Positions 30,842-38,617 of a stretch of 64,000 bases of DNA are shown here, piece by piece. Below the pieces are notes generated by a model, which was not told the DNA's origin, did no database searches, and was given only the letters and a program-made list of their open reading frames with translations. Both the position numbers and the translations under genes were made by a program. Position 1 is the first letter of the stretch; each line of letters opens with the position of its first letter. This stretch comes from Parasulfuritortus sp049322515 (GTDB taxonomy: Bacteria > Pseudomonadota > Gammaproteobacteria > Burkholderiales > Thiobacillaceae). Location: the NCBI GenBank assembly GCA_049322515.1, contig JBMOQW010000013.1:38767-102766 (forward strand), in the 5' to 3' direction.

Positions 30842-31123
30842 TCAGTTGATGGCGCGCTTGATCTCCATGCCGGCGACGAACTTGATGGCGTTCACGGGCG
30901 GGATGTCGATGGCTTCGCCGGTTTTCGGGTTGCGGCCGTTGCGACCGGCACGGACGGTGGCTTTCAGCTTGCCGATGCCGGGCAGCGGGATCTCGCCTTC
31001 TTCCAGGCCGAGTTCGGTCTGGGCGACCTGGCCGAGGCCGGTCAGCACGCGGTCGATGTCTTGCTTGCTGATGCCGCCGTTGATCTGGCTGCGGATGGCG
31101 TCAATGAGTTGGGTCTTGGTCAT
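30842..31123 (-). CDS. HU/IHF-type DNA-binding protein
   Basis: A 93-residue HU-family protein: MTKTQLIDAIRSQINGGISK, then LPGIGKLKATVRAGRNGRNP and GEAIDIPPVNAIKF. Both dimerisation helices and the RNGRNP beta-arm tip are intact. Mu transposition needs host HU and IHF; this phage supplies its own copy next to Gam. About 60 bp of non-coding sequence follow. Confidence 0.95.
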   Translation of the reverse strand: MTKTQLIDAIRSQINGGISKQDIDRVLTGLGQVAQTELGLEEGEIPLPGIGKLKATVRAGRNGRNPKTGEAIDIPPVNAIKFVAGMEIKRAIN

Positions 31124-31150
31124 GGGGTGTGCTCCTGGTGGGTGGGTGGG

Positions 31151-31678
31151 TCAGGCGGTTTCGGCTTCGGCTTCGAAGGGGGTGATGACGAAATCTTCGA
31201 TGCCGCTGCTGATGCTGATACCGGCCACGCCCGCCACGGCGGCCGGTTCGTTCAAGATGGCTTCCTTGTTGATCTCTTCCTTGGTGCGCACGAAGCGACC
31301 GAGGCCGAGCTTCTTCAGCCATTCGATGACGCTTTCGGCCCCGGTGACGCGCACCGAGGGCGGACGCTGGCGCCAGGCGATCTCGCCAGTGAGCAGATTG
31401 GCGGTTTTCACCTTGCCGCCCTGGGTGAGTTCGTCCCGGTGGGCTTCGCACCAGGTGTGTACGCCGGCCTGGTAGGCCTTGATCTGGTTGTCCAGGGCGT
31501 CGAGCTGGGGCTGGTAGGCCTGGGTGACGGCGGCGATGCGGTCGTTCATCTCGGTGGCCAGGCGGGTTTTATGGCGGCTGAGATCGCCGATCATGCGGAT
31601 GTCGGCGGCGACTTCGCCCTTGGTGTTGGGCACGGGGTGGGTAGCCGCTGCGGTTTTCAGGCGGGTGACTTTGGCCAT
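31151..31678 (-). CDS. gam: Gam-like host-nuclease inhibitor
   Basis: A 175-residue Mu Gam family protein (MAKVTRLKTAAATHPVPNTK, IRMIGDLSRHKTRLATEMND, KTANLLTGEIAWRQRPPSV). It binds double-strand ends of infecting DNA and blocks exonucleases; it is related to Ku. AAGGAA precedes this ATG. Longer upstream frame has no initiation signal. Confidence 0.93.
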   Translation of the reverse strand: MAKVTRLKTAAATHPVPNTKGEVAADIRMIGDLSRHKTRLATEMNDRIAAVTQAYQPQLDALDNQIKAYQAGVHTWCEAHRDELTQGGKVKTANLLTGEIAWRQRPPSVRVTGAESVIEWLKKLGLGRFVRTKEEINKEAILNEPAAVAGVAGISISSGIEDFVITPFEAEAETA

Positions 31679-31679
31679 G

Positions 31680-32273
31680 TCAGGTTCCTTTCGTGGAGGG
31701 GTTGGGGCCGAGGCCGGGTTGCTGGAATTGCTTGAGCTGGGCTTTGATGCTTTCTGGCATGCGCTGGCGCTGCCGATCGGACGGCTGGCTGCTCTCCGCG
31801 CCCGATGTGGGCGGCTGGCTGACGGCACCGACCGGGGTGTTTCCGGCCAGGCGGTCATGGGCGGCGCGCTCGGCCTGGGCGCCGGCCTTGCTGGCGTAGC
31901 CGAGGACGATGCTTTTCAGGTAGCCGTGCGAGCCGAGTGGAAGGTTGAGGCTGTCACGCCGGGAGAGGGCTTCTTCCATGGCGTCGATCCAGTAGTCGAG
32001 CGGCGCCGGGTGGCTTTGGTGCCGGTGCTCGACCCGGCCGGCGGCAATCAGGCCGCGCAGCTCGACCAGGAGGTCGGCAATGCGCTCCCAGCGCATGGTC
32101 TGCTTGGTCGGCGCGAATAGCCCGACATAGCGCATGGCGGCCATGGGCAGACGCTGGGACGGGTGCAGGCTGGCCAGGGCGATGAAGGCTTCCCGCGTGG
32201 CGGCATGCGCAATCCAGGCCTCCAGGGGCAGCTGGACATTGCAGCAGGGGCAGGCGACAGAGGGCAGGCTCAT
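31680..32273 (-). CDS. Early phage protein with CPCC zinc-type motif
   Basis: A 197-residue protein starting MSLPSVACPCCNVQLPLEAW. The CPCC plus H (AWIAHAATREA) suggests a zinc site. The middle is helical (WERIADLLVELRGLIAAGRV) and the C-terminus is Gln/Pro-rich. ATGA overlap with the preceding gene fixes the start. Found in the semi-essential early region; function unknown. Confidence 0.75.
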   Translation of the reverse strand: MSLPSVACPCCNVQLPLEAWIAHAATREAFIALASLHPSQRLPMAAMRYVGLFAPTKQTMRWERIADLLVELRGLIAAGRVEHRHQSHPAPLDYWIDAMEEALSRRDSLNLPLGSHGYLKSIVLGYASKAGAQAERAAHDRLAGNTPVGAVSQPPTSGAESSQPSDRQRQRMPESIKAQLKQFQQPGLGPNPSTKGT

Positions 32274-32788
32274 GCGTAGAGGTTCCATAGGCTGCACGCC
32301 CGGCGCGGGCTGGGCCCCACGCTCAGGCCATGGGATTTCGGTGCGTTCGAGCCAAAGCGGATCCACCGGTGGCCGGGCTGGATCTCTTCGACGGTGATGC
32401 CGCCGACCGGCTCATCGGGCTCCGGGGTCTCGTCGATCGGCCGCGCGGCGCTGGCGGCGGCCTGGTCGTGTTGCCGTTTCAAGTGGCCATTGGCCTTGGG
32501 CGGTAGACCGAGTTGCACGCGCTTCCAGCGGATCCCGGCATCGCTGCGCCCGAAGTGCGCGGCGAGGGCGGCCACGGTCATGGTCGGCCAGAGCCGTTCG
32601 AATTCGGCTTCGTCCTGGGCCGTCCATCCGGCGTCTGGCCCGGTACCTTGCATGCGCTTGTCGCGCAGCCTGCGGTAGACGGTGTTCATGCTGCATCCAA
32701 GCACCGCCGCGATCTCCTCGACTCGATGGGTGCTGCGCATTTCGATCAGCATGCGGTCGCGCTCTGGGGTGAAGAAGGGATGGGTCAT
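32270..32788 (-). CDS. Early phage helix-turn-helix protein
   Basis: A 172-residue protein. It contains two HTH-like units: THRVEEIAAVLGCSMNTVYRRLRDKR (about 13-38) and MTVAALAAHFGRSDAGIRWKR (about 60-80). The C-terminal segment VGGITVEEIQPGHRWIRFGS is separate. Starts at the ATG 1 bp after the preceding stop. Likely an early transcriptional regulator or DNA-binding accessory. Confidence 0.75.
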   Translation of the reverse strand: MTHPFFTPERDRMLIEMRSTHRVEEIAAVLGCSMNTVYRRLRDKRMQGTGPDAGWTAQDEAEFERLWPTMTVAALAAHFGRSDAGIRWKRVQLGLPPKANGHLKRQHDQAAASAARPIDETPEPDEPVGGITVEEIQPGHRWIRFGSNAPKSHGLSVGPSPRRACSLWNLYA

Positions 32789-32789
32789 G

Positions 32790-33104
32790 TCAGTTGCCCC
32801 GTTCTTCCCAGGTGACCAGGACGTTGCGGTAGCTGAGCAGCTGCCCCCGTCGGAAGTGGCCCTGGTCGTCATAGCCCCGCATGTAGTAGGCGGCCCGGCC
32901 GGTTTTGATCAGGCCAGCCAGGTGCGGCGAGCCGGCGATCTGGATCACCGGGCGACCCGGCGCGACCGACGCGGCGAGCACGGCGTGGCCCTCCTTTTCG
33001 AGCAGGGCACAGGCGGCCTTGATCAGCGGGGCCTGGCGGTCGACCAGGGCATCGGCGCGTTTCAGGCCGGCGAAGAATCGGGCTTGATTAGTGGGCATCA
33101 GCAT
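32790..33104 (-). CDS. Early phage protein, unknown
   Basis: A 104-residue protein starting MLMPTNQARFFAGLKRADAL with GAGG 6 bp upstream. Segments HAVLAASVAPGRPVIQIAGS and GRAAYYMRGYDDQGHFRRGQ indicate an alpha/beta fold. Overlaps the preceding small gene. A similar gene occurs in several Mu-like early regions, but no function is known to me. Confidence 0.68.
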   Translation of the reverse strand: MLMPTNQARFFAGLKRADALVDRQAPLIKAACALLEKEGHAVLAASVAPGRPVIQIAGSPHLAGLIKTGRAAYYMRGYDDQGHFRRGQLLSYRNVLVTWEERGN

Positions 33105-33273
33105 GGGCGGCCTCAGAATCGAATCGGTTGACGAAATCACGCAGCCGGGCGATGTCGGGCGGCGCGAGTGGGATGGTCTGGTCGCCCAGGGCGATGATCA
33201 GGGTGCCGTCGTCGGCGACCAGGTAGCGCGGGTGCTTGTCGCGCTTGAGGAAGTCAGGGATGGGGGGAACCAT
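33088..33273 (-). CDS. Small early phage protein
   Basis: A 61-residue protein, MVPPIPDFLKRDKHPRYLVA, then DDGTLIIALGDQTIPLAPPD. ATG 33273 has AGGAG 5 bp upstream; GTG at 33279 overlapping the previous stop is an alternative. A short beta strand pair and a helix are visible. No family recognised. Confidence 0.65.
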   Translation of the reverse strand: MVPPIPDFLKRDKHPRYLVADDGTLIIALGDQTIPLAPPDIARLRDFVNRFDSEAAHADAH

Positions 33274-33275
33274 GG

Positions 33276-33590
33276 TCACTCCTGGGGTTTGTGCGGGCAG
33301 GTTTGGCAGGTGAGCCAGCGCACGCGGGCGTCTCCGCCTTTGGGCTCGGCGATCAGCGCGGTGCGCCGGCAGAGTGGGCGCTCGATGACACGGCCGACCA
33401 GGATGCAGTCCGGCCGGTCGTAGTGGTCGAGCACTGCCTGGGCGATCTTGTCCATCTTGGCCGCGTAGGTGCCGGACAGCGCCTGGCTGACTGCCGAGCG
33501 ATGGTAGCCAATCTTCTCAGCCACGCCGGCGCGGCCGCGCGGATCGTCTTCGACGGCGCGGGCCAGCAGGTTTTTCCAGTGCTCAGCCAT
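33276..33590 (-). CDS. Early phage HTH protein with Cys-rich tail
   Basis: A 104-residue protein: MAEHWKNLLARAVEDDPRGR, an XRE-like HTH (AGVAEKIGYHRSAVSQALSG), and a C-terminal CRRTA...CQTCPHKPQ that could hold zinc. Start overlaps the previous stop. Probably a small DNA-binding regulator of the early operon. Confidence 0.78.
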   Translation of the reverse strand: MAEHWKNLLARAVEDDPRGRAGVAEKIGYHRSAVSQALSGTYAAKMDKIAQAVLDHYDRPDCILVGRVIERPLCRRTALIAEPKGGDARVRWLTCQTCPHKPQE

Positions 33591-33945
33591 GAGCAGCCTC
33601 CTGATCGATGGGGGTTTCGATGCCCGTGTTCGGGTCGAACACGGCCTTGCGGCTGGCACGCCACACCGGGGCCTTGGGGCCGGTGTTCTTCACCAGCCGG
33701 TAGCGCTTGACGCCGGGGTCGGTCAGGCAGGCGGGCGGCTCGCGCCCGTCTTCGACCAGGTAGCCGGCGCGCGTCAGGGCCTGGAGGTATTTGCGCAGGT
33801 TTGACGCGGCATCCCGCTGTCTGGCATCGCCGACGATGGCGAGCAGACCTGGCAAGGTGAATCGGCGCTGCTCGCGGATCACCCACCAGGCGCGCGGCCG
33901 CAGGCCGTGGCTGATGGTGCGAGGGGCGGTCTGGCCTTTGTTCAC
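33583..33945 (-). CDS. Winged-helix protein following transposition gene B
   Basis: A 120-residue protein starting at a GTG that overlaps the B stop codon (GTGA). RAWWVIREQRRFTLPGLLAI, SNLRKYLQALTRAGYLVEDG and VKRYRLVKNTGP make a winged-helix core. This type of gene directly follows B in many B3/D3112-like phages. It may bind phage DNA. Function undefined. Confidence 0.78.
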   Translation of the reverse strand: MNKGQTAPRTISHGLRPRAWWVIREQRRFTLPGLLAIVGDARQRDAASNLRKYLQALTRAGYLVEDGREPPACLTDPGVKRYRLVKNTGPKAPVWRASRKAVFDPNTGIETPIDQEAAHG

Positions 33946-34664
33946 TTGGCCCCCGGCTTCATCACGTCTTCGCACAGCGGTGCGCGGCCGATGTCGGCAG
34001 CACACACGCGGTCGAGTTTCTTGGTTCGGGCGATCGCCTCCACCATGCGCGTGGCGTTGGCCAGGAGACGGTAGCGGCCCCGGCTCTGGGCATGCACCAC
34101 GGCGGCCAGGTCCGGCGCGCAGGGCACGTCGCACAATTCGGCCAGGTATTTGCCGCAGTCGTCCACGGTGGCCGGGCGCAGGTTGACCACGGCACTGATC
34201 CGGGTAGCAATGTGGGCCAGCCGGTCTTCTGCAAAGCGGTGCTTTTCGCTGGTGTGGCAAACCAGCACCAGGAGCACCCCGGCCTTTTCGGCCAGCCGGC
34301 GCAGGTATTCGATCACCGCGCCCTTGTCGGGCAGGCCGTGCTGCGCTTCGTCGAGGATGATCGGCGCGCCGGTGTCGCGGAAGTAGGCTTCGAATCCGGC
34401 GTGCTGGTGGTATTTGCTCTTGCCGTGCACCCCGGTCTGGTCGGCGATGTAGTCGCGCAGGTAGGCGAGGCTCATGCCCGGCACGCCTTCCAGCCGGCAG
34501 GCCATGCGGTCGGACCCGAACCGATGCACGGCAGCGGTCTTTCCGGTGCCTGGATCGCCGGTCAGCAGCAGGATGCAAGCCTCCGGGCTGCCTCGGTTCT
34601 CCACTGCCGTGACGCCCTCCATGAAGCGCTGGTGGTTGCTGGTTTCGACGTATTGATGTTTCAT
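33942..34664 (-). CDS. B: Transposition target-selection ATPase, MuB-like
   Basis: A 240-residue AAA+ ATPase: Walker A GDPGTGKT (36-43), Walker B IILDEAQ (D105, E106), sensor region LVLVCHTSE, and a helical C-terminal domain. MuB binds target DNA, delivers it to the A transpososome and gives target immunity. It lies 66 bp after A with a hairpin between them. Confidence 0.93.
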   Translation of the reverse strand: MKHQYVETSNHQRFMEGVTAVENRGSPEACILLLTGDPGTGKTAAVHRFGSDRMACRLEGVPGMSLAYLRDYIADQTGVHGKSKYHQHAGFEAYFRDTGAPIILDEAQHGLPDKGAVIEYLRRLAEKAGVLLVLVCHTSEKHRFAEDRLAHIATRISAVVNLRPATVDDCGKYLAELCDVPCAPDLAAVVHAQSRGRYRLLANATRMVEAIARTKKLDRVCAADIGRAPLCEDVMKPGAK

Positions 34665-34711
34665 ATGCTAGACTCCGTGATGGTTGGATTGCTGGTTCAA
34701 CTGCTCAAACC

Positions 34712-34743
34712 GGCCGTTCGGTAGTTGGCGCTACCGGACGGCC
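34712..34743 (-). other. Hairpin at the A-B junction
   Basis: GGCCGTTCGGTAG (34712-34724) and CTACCGGACGGCC (34731-34743) pair over 13 bp with one mismatch and a 6-nt loop. The stem includes the last codons and stop of A. There is no T tract. It could attenuate transcription or process mRNA so that B differs from A in level. Confidence 0.5.
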
Positions 34744-36956
34744 ACTTCTTCAGGCGGGGTTTCTTCCTCGTCTTCTTCCTGGTGGTTGCCGAAGTACATG
34801 GCCACGCTCTCCAGGTAGGTCATCGGTTTCTCTTCCTCGGCCGGCTTCTCGGCCTCGGTCAGCTCGGCCATCGTCGCGGCCCAGCTCTTTTCCGGGACAG
34901 TGGCCTTGGCCGGGATGGGGTTGATGTCGATCACCTGGGCCAGCAGGGGCGGGTGTTCGATCACGTCGCCCGGTAGGCGGGCGCGCTCCAGCGCGATGGC
35001 CCGCTCCTTGGCCCGTATCCTGGCCGCCGCGCGCTTCTCTTCCGCCGCCTCGATGGCCGACAGGGTGCGGTAGCCGGTGGCGGCCACGAAGTCGGCCACG
35101 CAAATGGGGTCGCCATCCAAGGTGGTCACCCAGACCCGGCGCCAGTCGGTCACGTCGTAGGCCACCACCACCGGCTTGCCCAGCCATTCGTCCAGCGCGG
35201 CATGGCGGTAGCGCATGCCGCCATACGGCGTCACAGTGCCGCGCGTGACCTTGACCTGGACATGCGGCCGGAAGGTGCGGATGAAGTGGCGCTCCAGTTC
35301 TGCATCGCTCAGATCGGGCGGCAAGCTGGCGTCCCAGCCGGCATCGATGTGCTGCATCAGCGCCTCGAACGGCGTCTGGTGGCGCAGCCGGCCTGTGTCC
35401 GGGTTGCGCACCTTGGGTAGCGCGCGGTGCGGCTTGTGGTTCCACTTCTGCCGCTTTTCTTCCAGCCAGGCGCAGGCCATCTCATAGCTGGTCAGCACCA
35501 GACCCTTGTTCATCCGTTCTAGTTCGTGTTGCTTGGCATTCAGGGTAGCCAGGTCGCCCGCGTTGGCCGCCTTGGCCATGGCTGCCGTCAATTTCCGCCC
35601 GCGCTTGAACGACAGCGTGTCCATCTGCTTCGGGTGCTGGTAGGTGGCCAGCTCGCGCGCTTCCTTGTCCAGCCAGGTATTGAAGTTCTCGGCGATGCCG
35701 TTGGCCTGGCTGTTGCCCACCGTCTGCGGGTGCACGATCACGAAGCCGGCCCGGTCGGCCAGGGCCGTGGCCGGGTTGGTCTTCATCCGTTGAGAGTGCT
35801 TCACGATGCGGGTCGAATCGGTCTGCAAGATGCGCATGGTGCCGCCCGCGCGAATCGTGTTCTCGATACACTTGGCGATCACCTCAAAGTTCTCTGTCAG
35901 CCCCACCGAGAACGGCGGCACGTAGCGCGTGGCCACATCATGGGCATGCCAGACCTCGTAGGTCACATATTCGGACGTCACCGGGTGCGGCGCGGTGAAG
36001 TGGGTGTTCCAGCCGTCGGCGTGCACCTCGTCCCAGGGCTGCATGCCGGCGCTGCTGCGGTGCTGGTAGAAGGTCAGCGCGCGCAACTGGCTGCCGGTGT
36101 AGCGGCCCTTGAGCTGGTCGAGCTGGCTGGCCTGCTCCCGGAAAAAGCGCGCCACCTGGTCATAGCTGACCGCATGACCGAGTTTGACCAGTTCTTCATG
36201 CACCCAGGTCAGGGTGCTTCCCTGCGGCCGCTGACGCAGGGCGAAGGCATCGGCGTGCCATGGCTTCACCCGTGTGTCACTCTCCTTCCTGGCCGGGGCC
36301 AGGGTGCCCCGGCCGCGCAGATCGGCCAGCCAGTTGTAATAGGTCTTCGGCACCAGCCGCGTACCGGCGCGCGGCTTGTCGTGGCAGTGGTCATAAGCCC
36401 ACTTCAAGGGCCCGGGCAGACGGTCGGCGTCATGATCCAGGTTCAGGTGGATCAGCGCCCCTTTCACGCTGCCGGGGTAGGCATCGACAAACTGCTTGAT
36501 GCGCGCCCGCGCCTCCAGGATGGTTTGCTGGCGGTCGCTCAGCCGGTCGGCGTCAAACCTTCCGCTGGCAACACACCCTGTTCCAGCCGCAGGCACAGCC
36601 ACGCATTGGCCGCCACCCTGGACGGAAACCAGCGCGTTTCCGTCGGCCCGCTCATCCAGGCCAGCACCACCAGCCAGCGCCTCGCCCGCACCCGCCGCAG
36701 CGACGCCACCGCTTGAGGATGTTCCCGCATCTCCGTGCCCTTTTCTCTCATGCTGTCCTCCTTGAAAAGACATGAATACCGCCTGCGCCACCGGCTTTGG
36801 CAGCGTAGCGAGCGGGTATAAACGGCGACGACCACCGCGCACGGGTTGTTCCTGGTAGGGCCATGATTCTTTGGTGGCGCGGATTTCAGCGTTGCGCTTG
36901 CTAACGCCAAGAGCCGCCGCGATCATGGCCACGGTCACCCAGACGATGTCAGCCAT
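34731..36956 (-). CDS. A: DDE transposase, MuA-like
   Basis: A 741-residue transposase. The N-terminal DNA-binding domain (VTVAMIAAALGVSKRNAEIR, then YPLATLPKPVAQAV) recognises the phage ends. A Gly/Ala-rich linker lies at about 77-130. The RNase H-like core has D314 (VHADGWN), D380 (LQTDSTR) and E423 (GNSQANGIAENF). A C-terminal B-interacting acidic tail ends it. This ATG overlaps the previous stop by 8 bp; a longer upstream frame overlaps the 97-residue gene and is not needed. The linker is unusually low in complexity. Confidence 0.93.
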   Translation of the reverse strand: MADIVWVTVAMIAAALGVSKRNAEIRATKESWPYQEQPVRGGRRRLYPLATLPKPVAQAVFMSFQGGQHERKGHGDAGTSSSGGVAAAGAGEALAGGAGLDERADGNALVSVQGGGQCVAVPAAGTGCVASGRFDADRLSDRQQTILEARARIKQFVDAYPGSVKGALIHLNLDHDADRLPGPLKWAYDHCHDKPRAGTRLVPKTYYNWLADLRGRGTLAPARKESDTRVKPWHADAFALRQRPQGSTLTWVHEELVKLGHAVSYDQVARFFREQASQLDQLKGRYTGSQLRALTFYQHRSSAGMQPWDEVHADGWNTHFTAPHPVTSEYVTYEVWHAHDVATRYVPPFSVGLTENFEVIAKCIENTIRAGGTMRILQTDSTRIVKHSQRMKTNPATALADRAGFVIVHPQTVGNSQANGIAENFNTWLDKEARELATYQHPKQMDTLSFKRGRKLTAAMAKAANAGDLATLNAKQHELERMNKGLVLTSYEMACAWLEEKRQKWNHKPHRALPKVRNPDTGRLRHQTPFEALMQHIDAGWDASLPPDLSDAELERHFIRTFRPHVQVKVTRGTVTPYGGMRYRHAALDEWLGKPVVVAYDVTDWRRVWVTTLDGDPICVADFVAATGYRTLSAIEAAEEKRAAARIRAKERAIALERARLPGDVIEHPPLLAQVIDINPIPAKATVPEKSWAATMAELTEAEKPAEEEKPMTYLESVAMYFGNHQEEDEEETPPEEVAVR

Positions 36957-37242
36957 GGCCGACCTCCGCGCCATAACCGGCCTGGAAGGCGGCGACATAG
37001 CCGCACCGCCACATGTCACGGAACACGTCGGCATCGCCGGTGTACGGGCAAGCCACCGCCCCGCGTCCGGCATCGCGCCAACCGGCCTTCCAGGCCTCGG
37101 CATCGCCGACGCCGTTCCAGTAGCCAAGGTCGTAGTCCTCGCTGGCGCCGACCAGGTCGCCGACGCATTCGTCGAAGAACACGGCATCCCATCCGGCATC
37201 AAAGCCGATGGCGTAGTCGTCATGGATAGATAGGCCGCTCAT
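36949..37242 (-). CDS. Small early phage protein, Asp/Gly/Trp-rich
   Basis: A 97-residue acidic protein: MSGLSIHDDYAIGFDAGWDA, YDLGYWNGVGDAEAWKAGW, FRDMWRCGYVAAFQAGYGA. Repeated Y/F-x-x-G-x-x-x-A/G helices look like repeats of one short motif. It directly precedes A and overlaps it. Unknown function. Confidence 0.7.
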   Translation of the reverse strand: MSGLSIHDDYAIGFDAGWDAVFFDECVGDLVGASEDYDLGYWNGVGDAEAWKAGWRDAGRGAVACPYTGDADVFRDMWRCGYVAAFQAGYGAEVGHG

Positions 37243-37253
37243 GGCCGCCCCCG

Positions 37254-37282
37254 TTGAATGGCGAGGGTCTCGTCGCTAGAGT
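37254..37282 (+). promoter_or_regulatory. Plus-strand promoter for the 49-residue gene
   Basis: TTGAAT (37254-37259), a 17-bp spacer, then TAGAGT (37277-37282) on the plus strand, 53 bp upstream of the only plus-strand gene in the early operon. Supports separate expression. Confidence 0.55.
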
Positions 37283-37334
37283 GGCCGGGCCGGGTCGCAA
37301 TCGGCATTCCATTCACTTTCACGGGAGATCCCTC

Positions 37335-37484
37335 ATGGAAATCACACCAGCAGACGAAAAAGCCCTGGCACTGAACTTCGCCTTTACCGCCTTGATAAAG
37401 ACGCTTGTCGATTCTGATGCGCTGGACCTGGATCATTTGTTCAGCAACCTTGCCGGCGCGAGAACACAACTTGAAGCCATTTGA
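37335..37484 (+). CDS. 49-residue plus-strand phage protein inside the early operon
   Basis: Reads MEITPADEKALALNFAFTAL, IKTLVDSDALDLDHLFSNLA, GARTQLEAI: two helices, similar in pattern to short phage helical proteins. GGGAG lies 7 bp before ATG and a promoter at 37254-37282. It is antisense to the early transcript. A 76-residue minus-strand frame overlaps but has no initiation signal. Possible lysogenically expressed moron. Confidence 0.6.
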   Translation: MEITPADEKALALNFAFTALIKTLVDSDALDLDHLFSNLAGARTQLEAI

Positions 37485-37554
37485 GAAACCGGCGCAGCCG
37501 CCCTGCTCGGGGCGATGAACGAGTCTCTGATGCGGATTTGACCGCCCAACCAGC

Positions 37555-37574
37555 GGGCGGGCGATGGCCCGCCC
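37555..37574. terminator. Perfect hairpin between convergent genes
   Basis: GGGCGGGC-GATG-GCCCGCCC, an 8-bp stem with a 4-nt loop, between the plus-strand 49-residue gene and the end of the minus-strand early gene. No T tract follows. It would slow opposing transcription from both sides. Confidence 0.5.
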
Positions 37575-37592
37575 AATCGAACGTCTGGTTTC

Positions 37593-38033
37593 TCATTTAT
37601 CTTCCCCAAGCACCTTCTTGATCGCCCGCTCCTGGCGGGCCAGGTCGCCCTTCATCTGCTCCAGCCGGCCCAGCTCGGCCAGGAGTGCCTCTTTGCCCGG
37701 CAACACCTTGCAGCCCAGCTTGGCGGCGTAGAGATGCAACAGGCCCATCTGCCCGGTGGCGGCATCGAAGGCGATCGCCGTCTCCAGGTTGGGCAGGTGG
37801 TCCTCGCTGGCCTCACTGGTGTACTTGTCCAGGGTATTCACCGAGACCTCGCGGCCCAGCAGCCGGCTCATCTCGGCGGCAATGGCGTAGCGGTCTTTGT
37901 CCGCCGCCTTGATCGACTCGCCCATGGCGTGGGCGATCTCGCCACGAAACCGCCAGGCGCCTGGGTTCATTGGGTGTTGGGTGGGAATGCTGGCGAACAG
38001 GTCGCCGGTGAGGGTGTCGACGATGCGCTTCAT
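37593..38033 (-). CDS. Early phage protein, unknown
   Basis: A 146-residue protein starting MKRIVDTLTGDLFASIPTQH; GGAGG is 7 bp upstream of this ATG (ATG 38039 is an alternative). EIAHAMGESIKAADKDRYAI and EMSRLLGREVSVNTLDKYTS look like an HTH-type DNA-binding part, then a coiled coil (ALLAELGRLEQMKGDLARQE). Common second early gene after ner in Mu-like phages; function unknown. Confidence 0.75.
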   Translation of the reverse strand: MKRIVDTLTGDLFASIPTQHPMNPGAWRFRGEIAHAMGESIKAADKDRYAIAAEMSRLLGREVSVNTLDKYTSEASEDHLPNLETAIAFDAATGQMGLLHLYAAKLGCKVLPGKEALLAELGRLEQMKGDLARQERAIKKVLGEDK

Positions 38034-38053
38034 GGTCATGCCTCCAGTTCCTG

Positions 38054-38395
38054 TCAGGCCACCTTTTCCAGGCTGCCGCCGGCGGCAGCGGCCTTGCTAT
38101 TGCGGGCGCGCTCCATGGCGTTAAACTGCAAGGCACGATGTCCGCGCGGCTTCGGCGTGCCGTCTTCGTTCCAGCGGCTGGGCCAGATTTCCCAGGCCGG
38201 CACGCCGATAGCCTCGGCGATGCGCTTTTCATTGGCCGGGTAGCTGCGCGTAAAGGTGTGCGACATCGTGGCGCGGCCAACGCCATGCAGTTCGCCCAGC
38301 GCGGCCAACGTCCATCCGGCCTTGCGCAGAGCGGCCAGGATGTCGGCCGGGTGCCAGTCCTCACGACTGGTTTTTTTTGCTGGGTTGCTTGCCAT
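38054..38395 (-). CDS. ner: Ner-like early regulator
   Basis: A 113-residue protein. Residues about 12-80 are the Ner/Nlp fold (DWHPADILAALRKAGWTLAA, GVGRATMSHTFTRSYPANEK, AEAIGVPAWEIWPSRW). Ner shuts down early and repressor transcription after infection. It is the first gene behind the early promoter, divergent from the repressor. The start is preceded only by a weak AGG. The C-terminal 30 residues extend beyond the Mu Ner length. Confidence 0.93.
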   Translation of the reverse strand: MASNPAKKTSREDWHPADILAALRKAGWTLAALGELHGVGRATMSHTFTRSYPANEKRIAEAIGVPAWEIWPSRWNEDGTPKPRGHRALQFNAMERARNSKAAAAGGSLEKVA

Positions 38396-38430
38396 CTTGT
38401 TTGGCCTGTCGGCGTGGTTGACGTGGACAC

Positions 38431-38474
38431 ATTACACGTCAGATTGTGCTGTGTGTCAACACAGGTGACAGCAC
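38431..38474 (-). promoter_or_regulatory. Early promoter Pe with overlapping dyad
   Basis: On the minus strand TTGACA (38454-38459), 17-bp spacer, TGTAAT (38431-38436). GTGCTGT (38446-38452) and ACAGCAC (38468-38474) form an inverted repeat spanning the -35 box, and GTGT-CA-ACAC lies inside it. This dyad differs from the AAAGTGCGAAA sites and may be the Ner operator. Confidence 0.8.
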
Positions 38475-38483
38475 TATTTTTCG

Positions 38484-38617
38484 TTTCGCACTTGAGTATT
38501 TTTGTCGGATGTTCAACAACGTGGATTTATCAAGCAAATACAATACGTTATTGAAAGTGCGAAATCGTTGCGCATTTCGCACTTTCATTTCGCTCTTTCG
38601 CCCGGAAAGTGCGAAAT
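38484..38617. promoter_or_regulatory. Repressor operator cluster (AAAGTGCGAAA x4)
   Basis: TTTCGCACTT at 38484-38493, GAAAGTGCGAAAT at 38553-38565, ATTTCGCACTTTC at 38574-38586 (inverted, 8 bp after the previous), and GAAAGTGCGAAAT at 38605-38617. The last overlaps the repressor ATG (38616). The inverted central pair is perfect over 13 bp. Arrangement suits a cI-like repressor controlling the divergent early promoter and itself. Confidence 0.78.

Noticed and set aside
36957..37223. Upstream extension of transposase A by 89 codons
   Set aside because: It overlaps the 97-residue gene in another frame and has low-complexity composition; the ATG at 36956 directly begins the MuA-type DNA-binding domain.
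38502..38615. Upstream start for the repressor
   Set aside because: The 38-residue extension is encoded by the operator repeats; ATG 38616 begins directly at the HTH domain.
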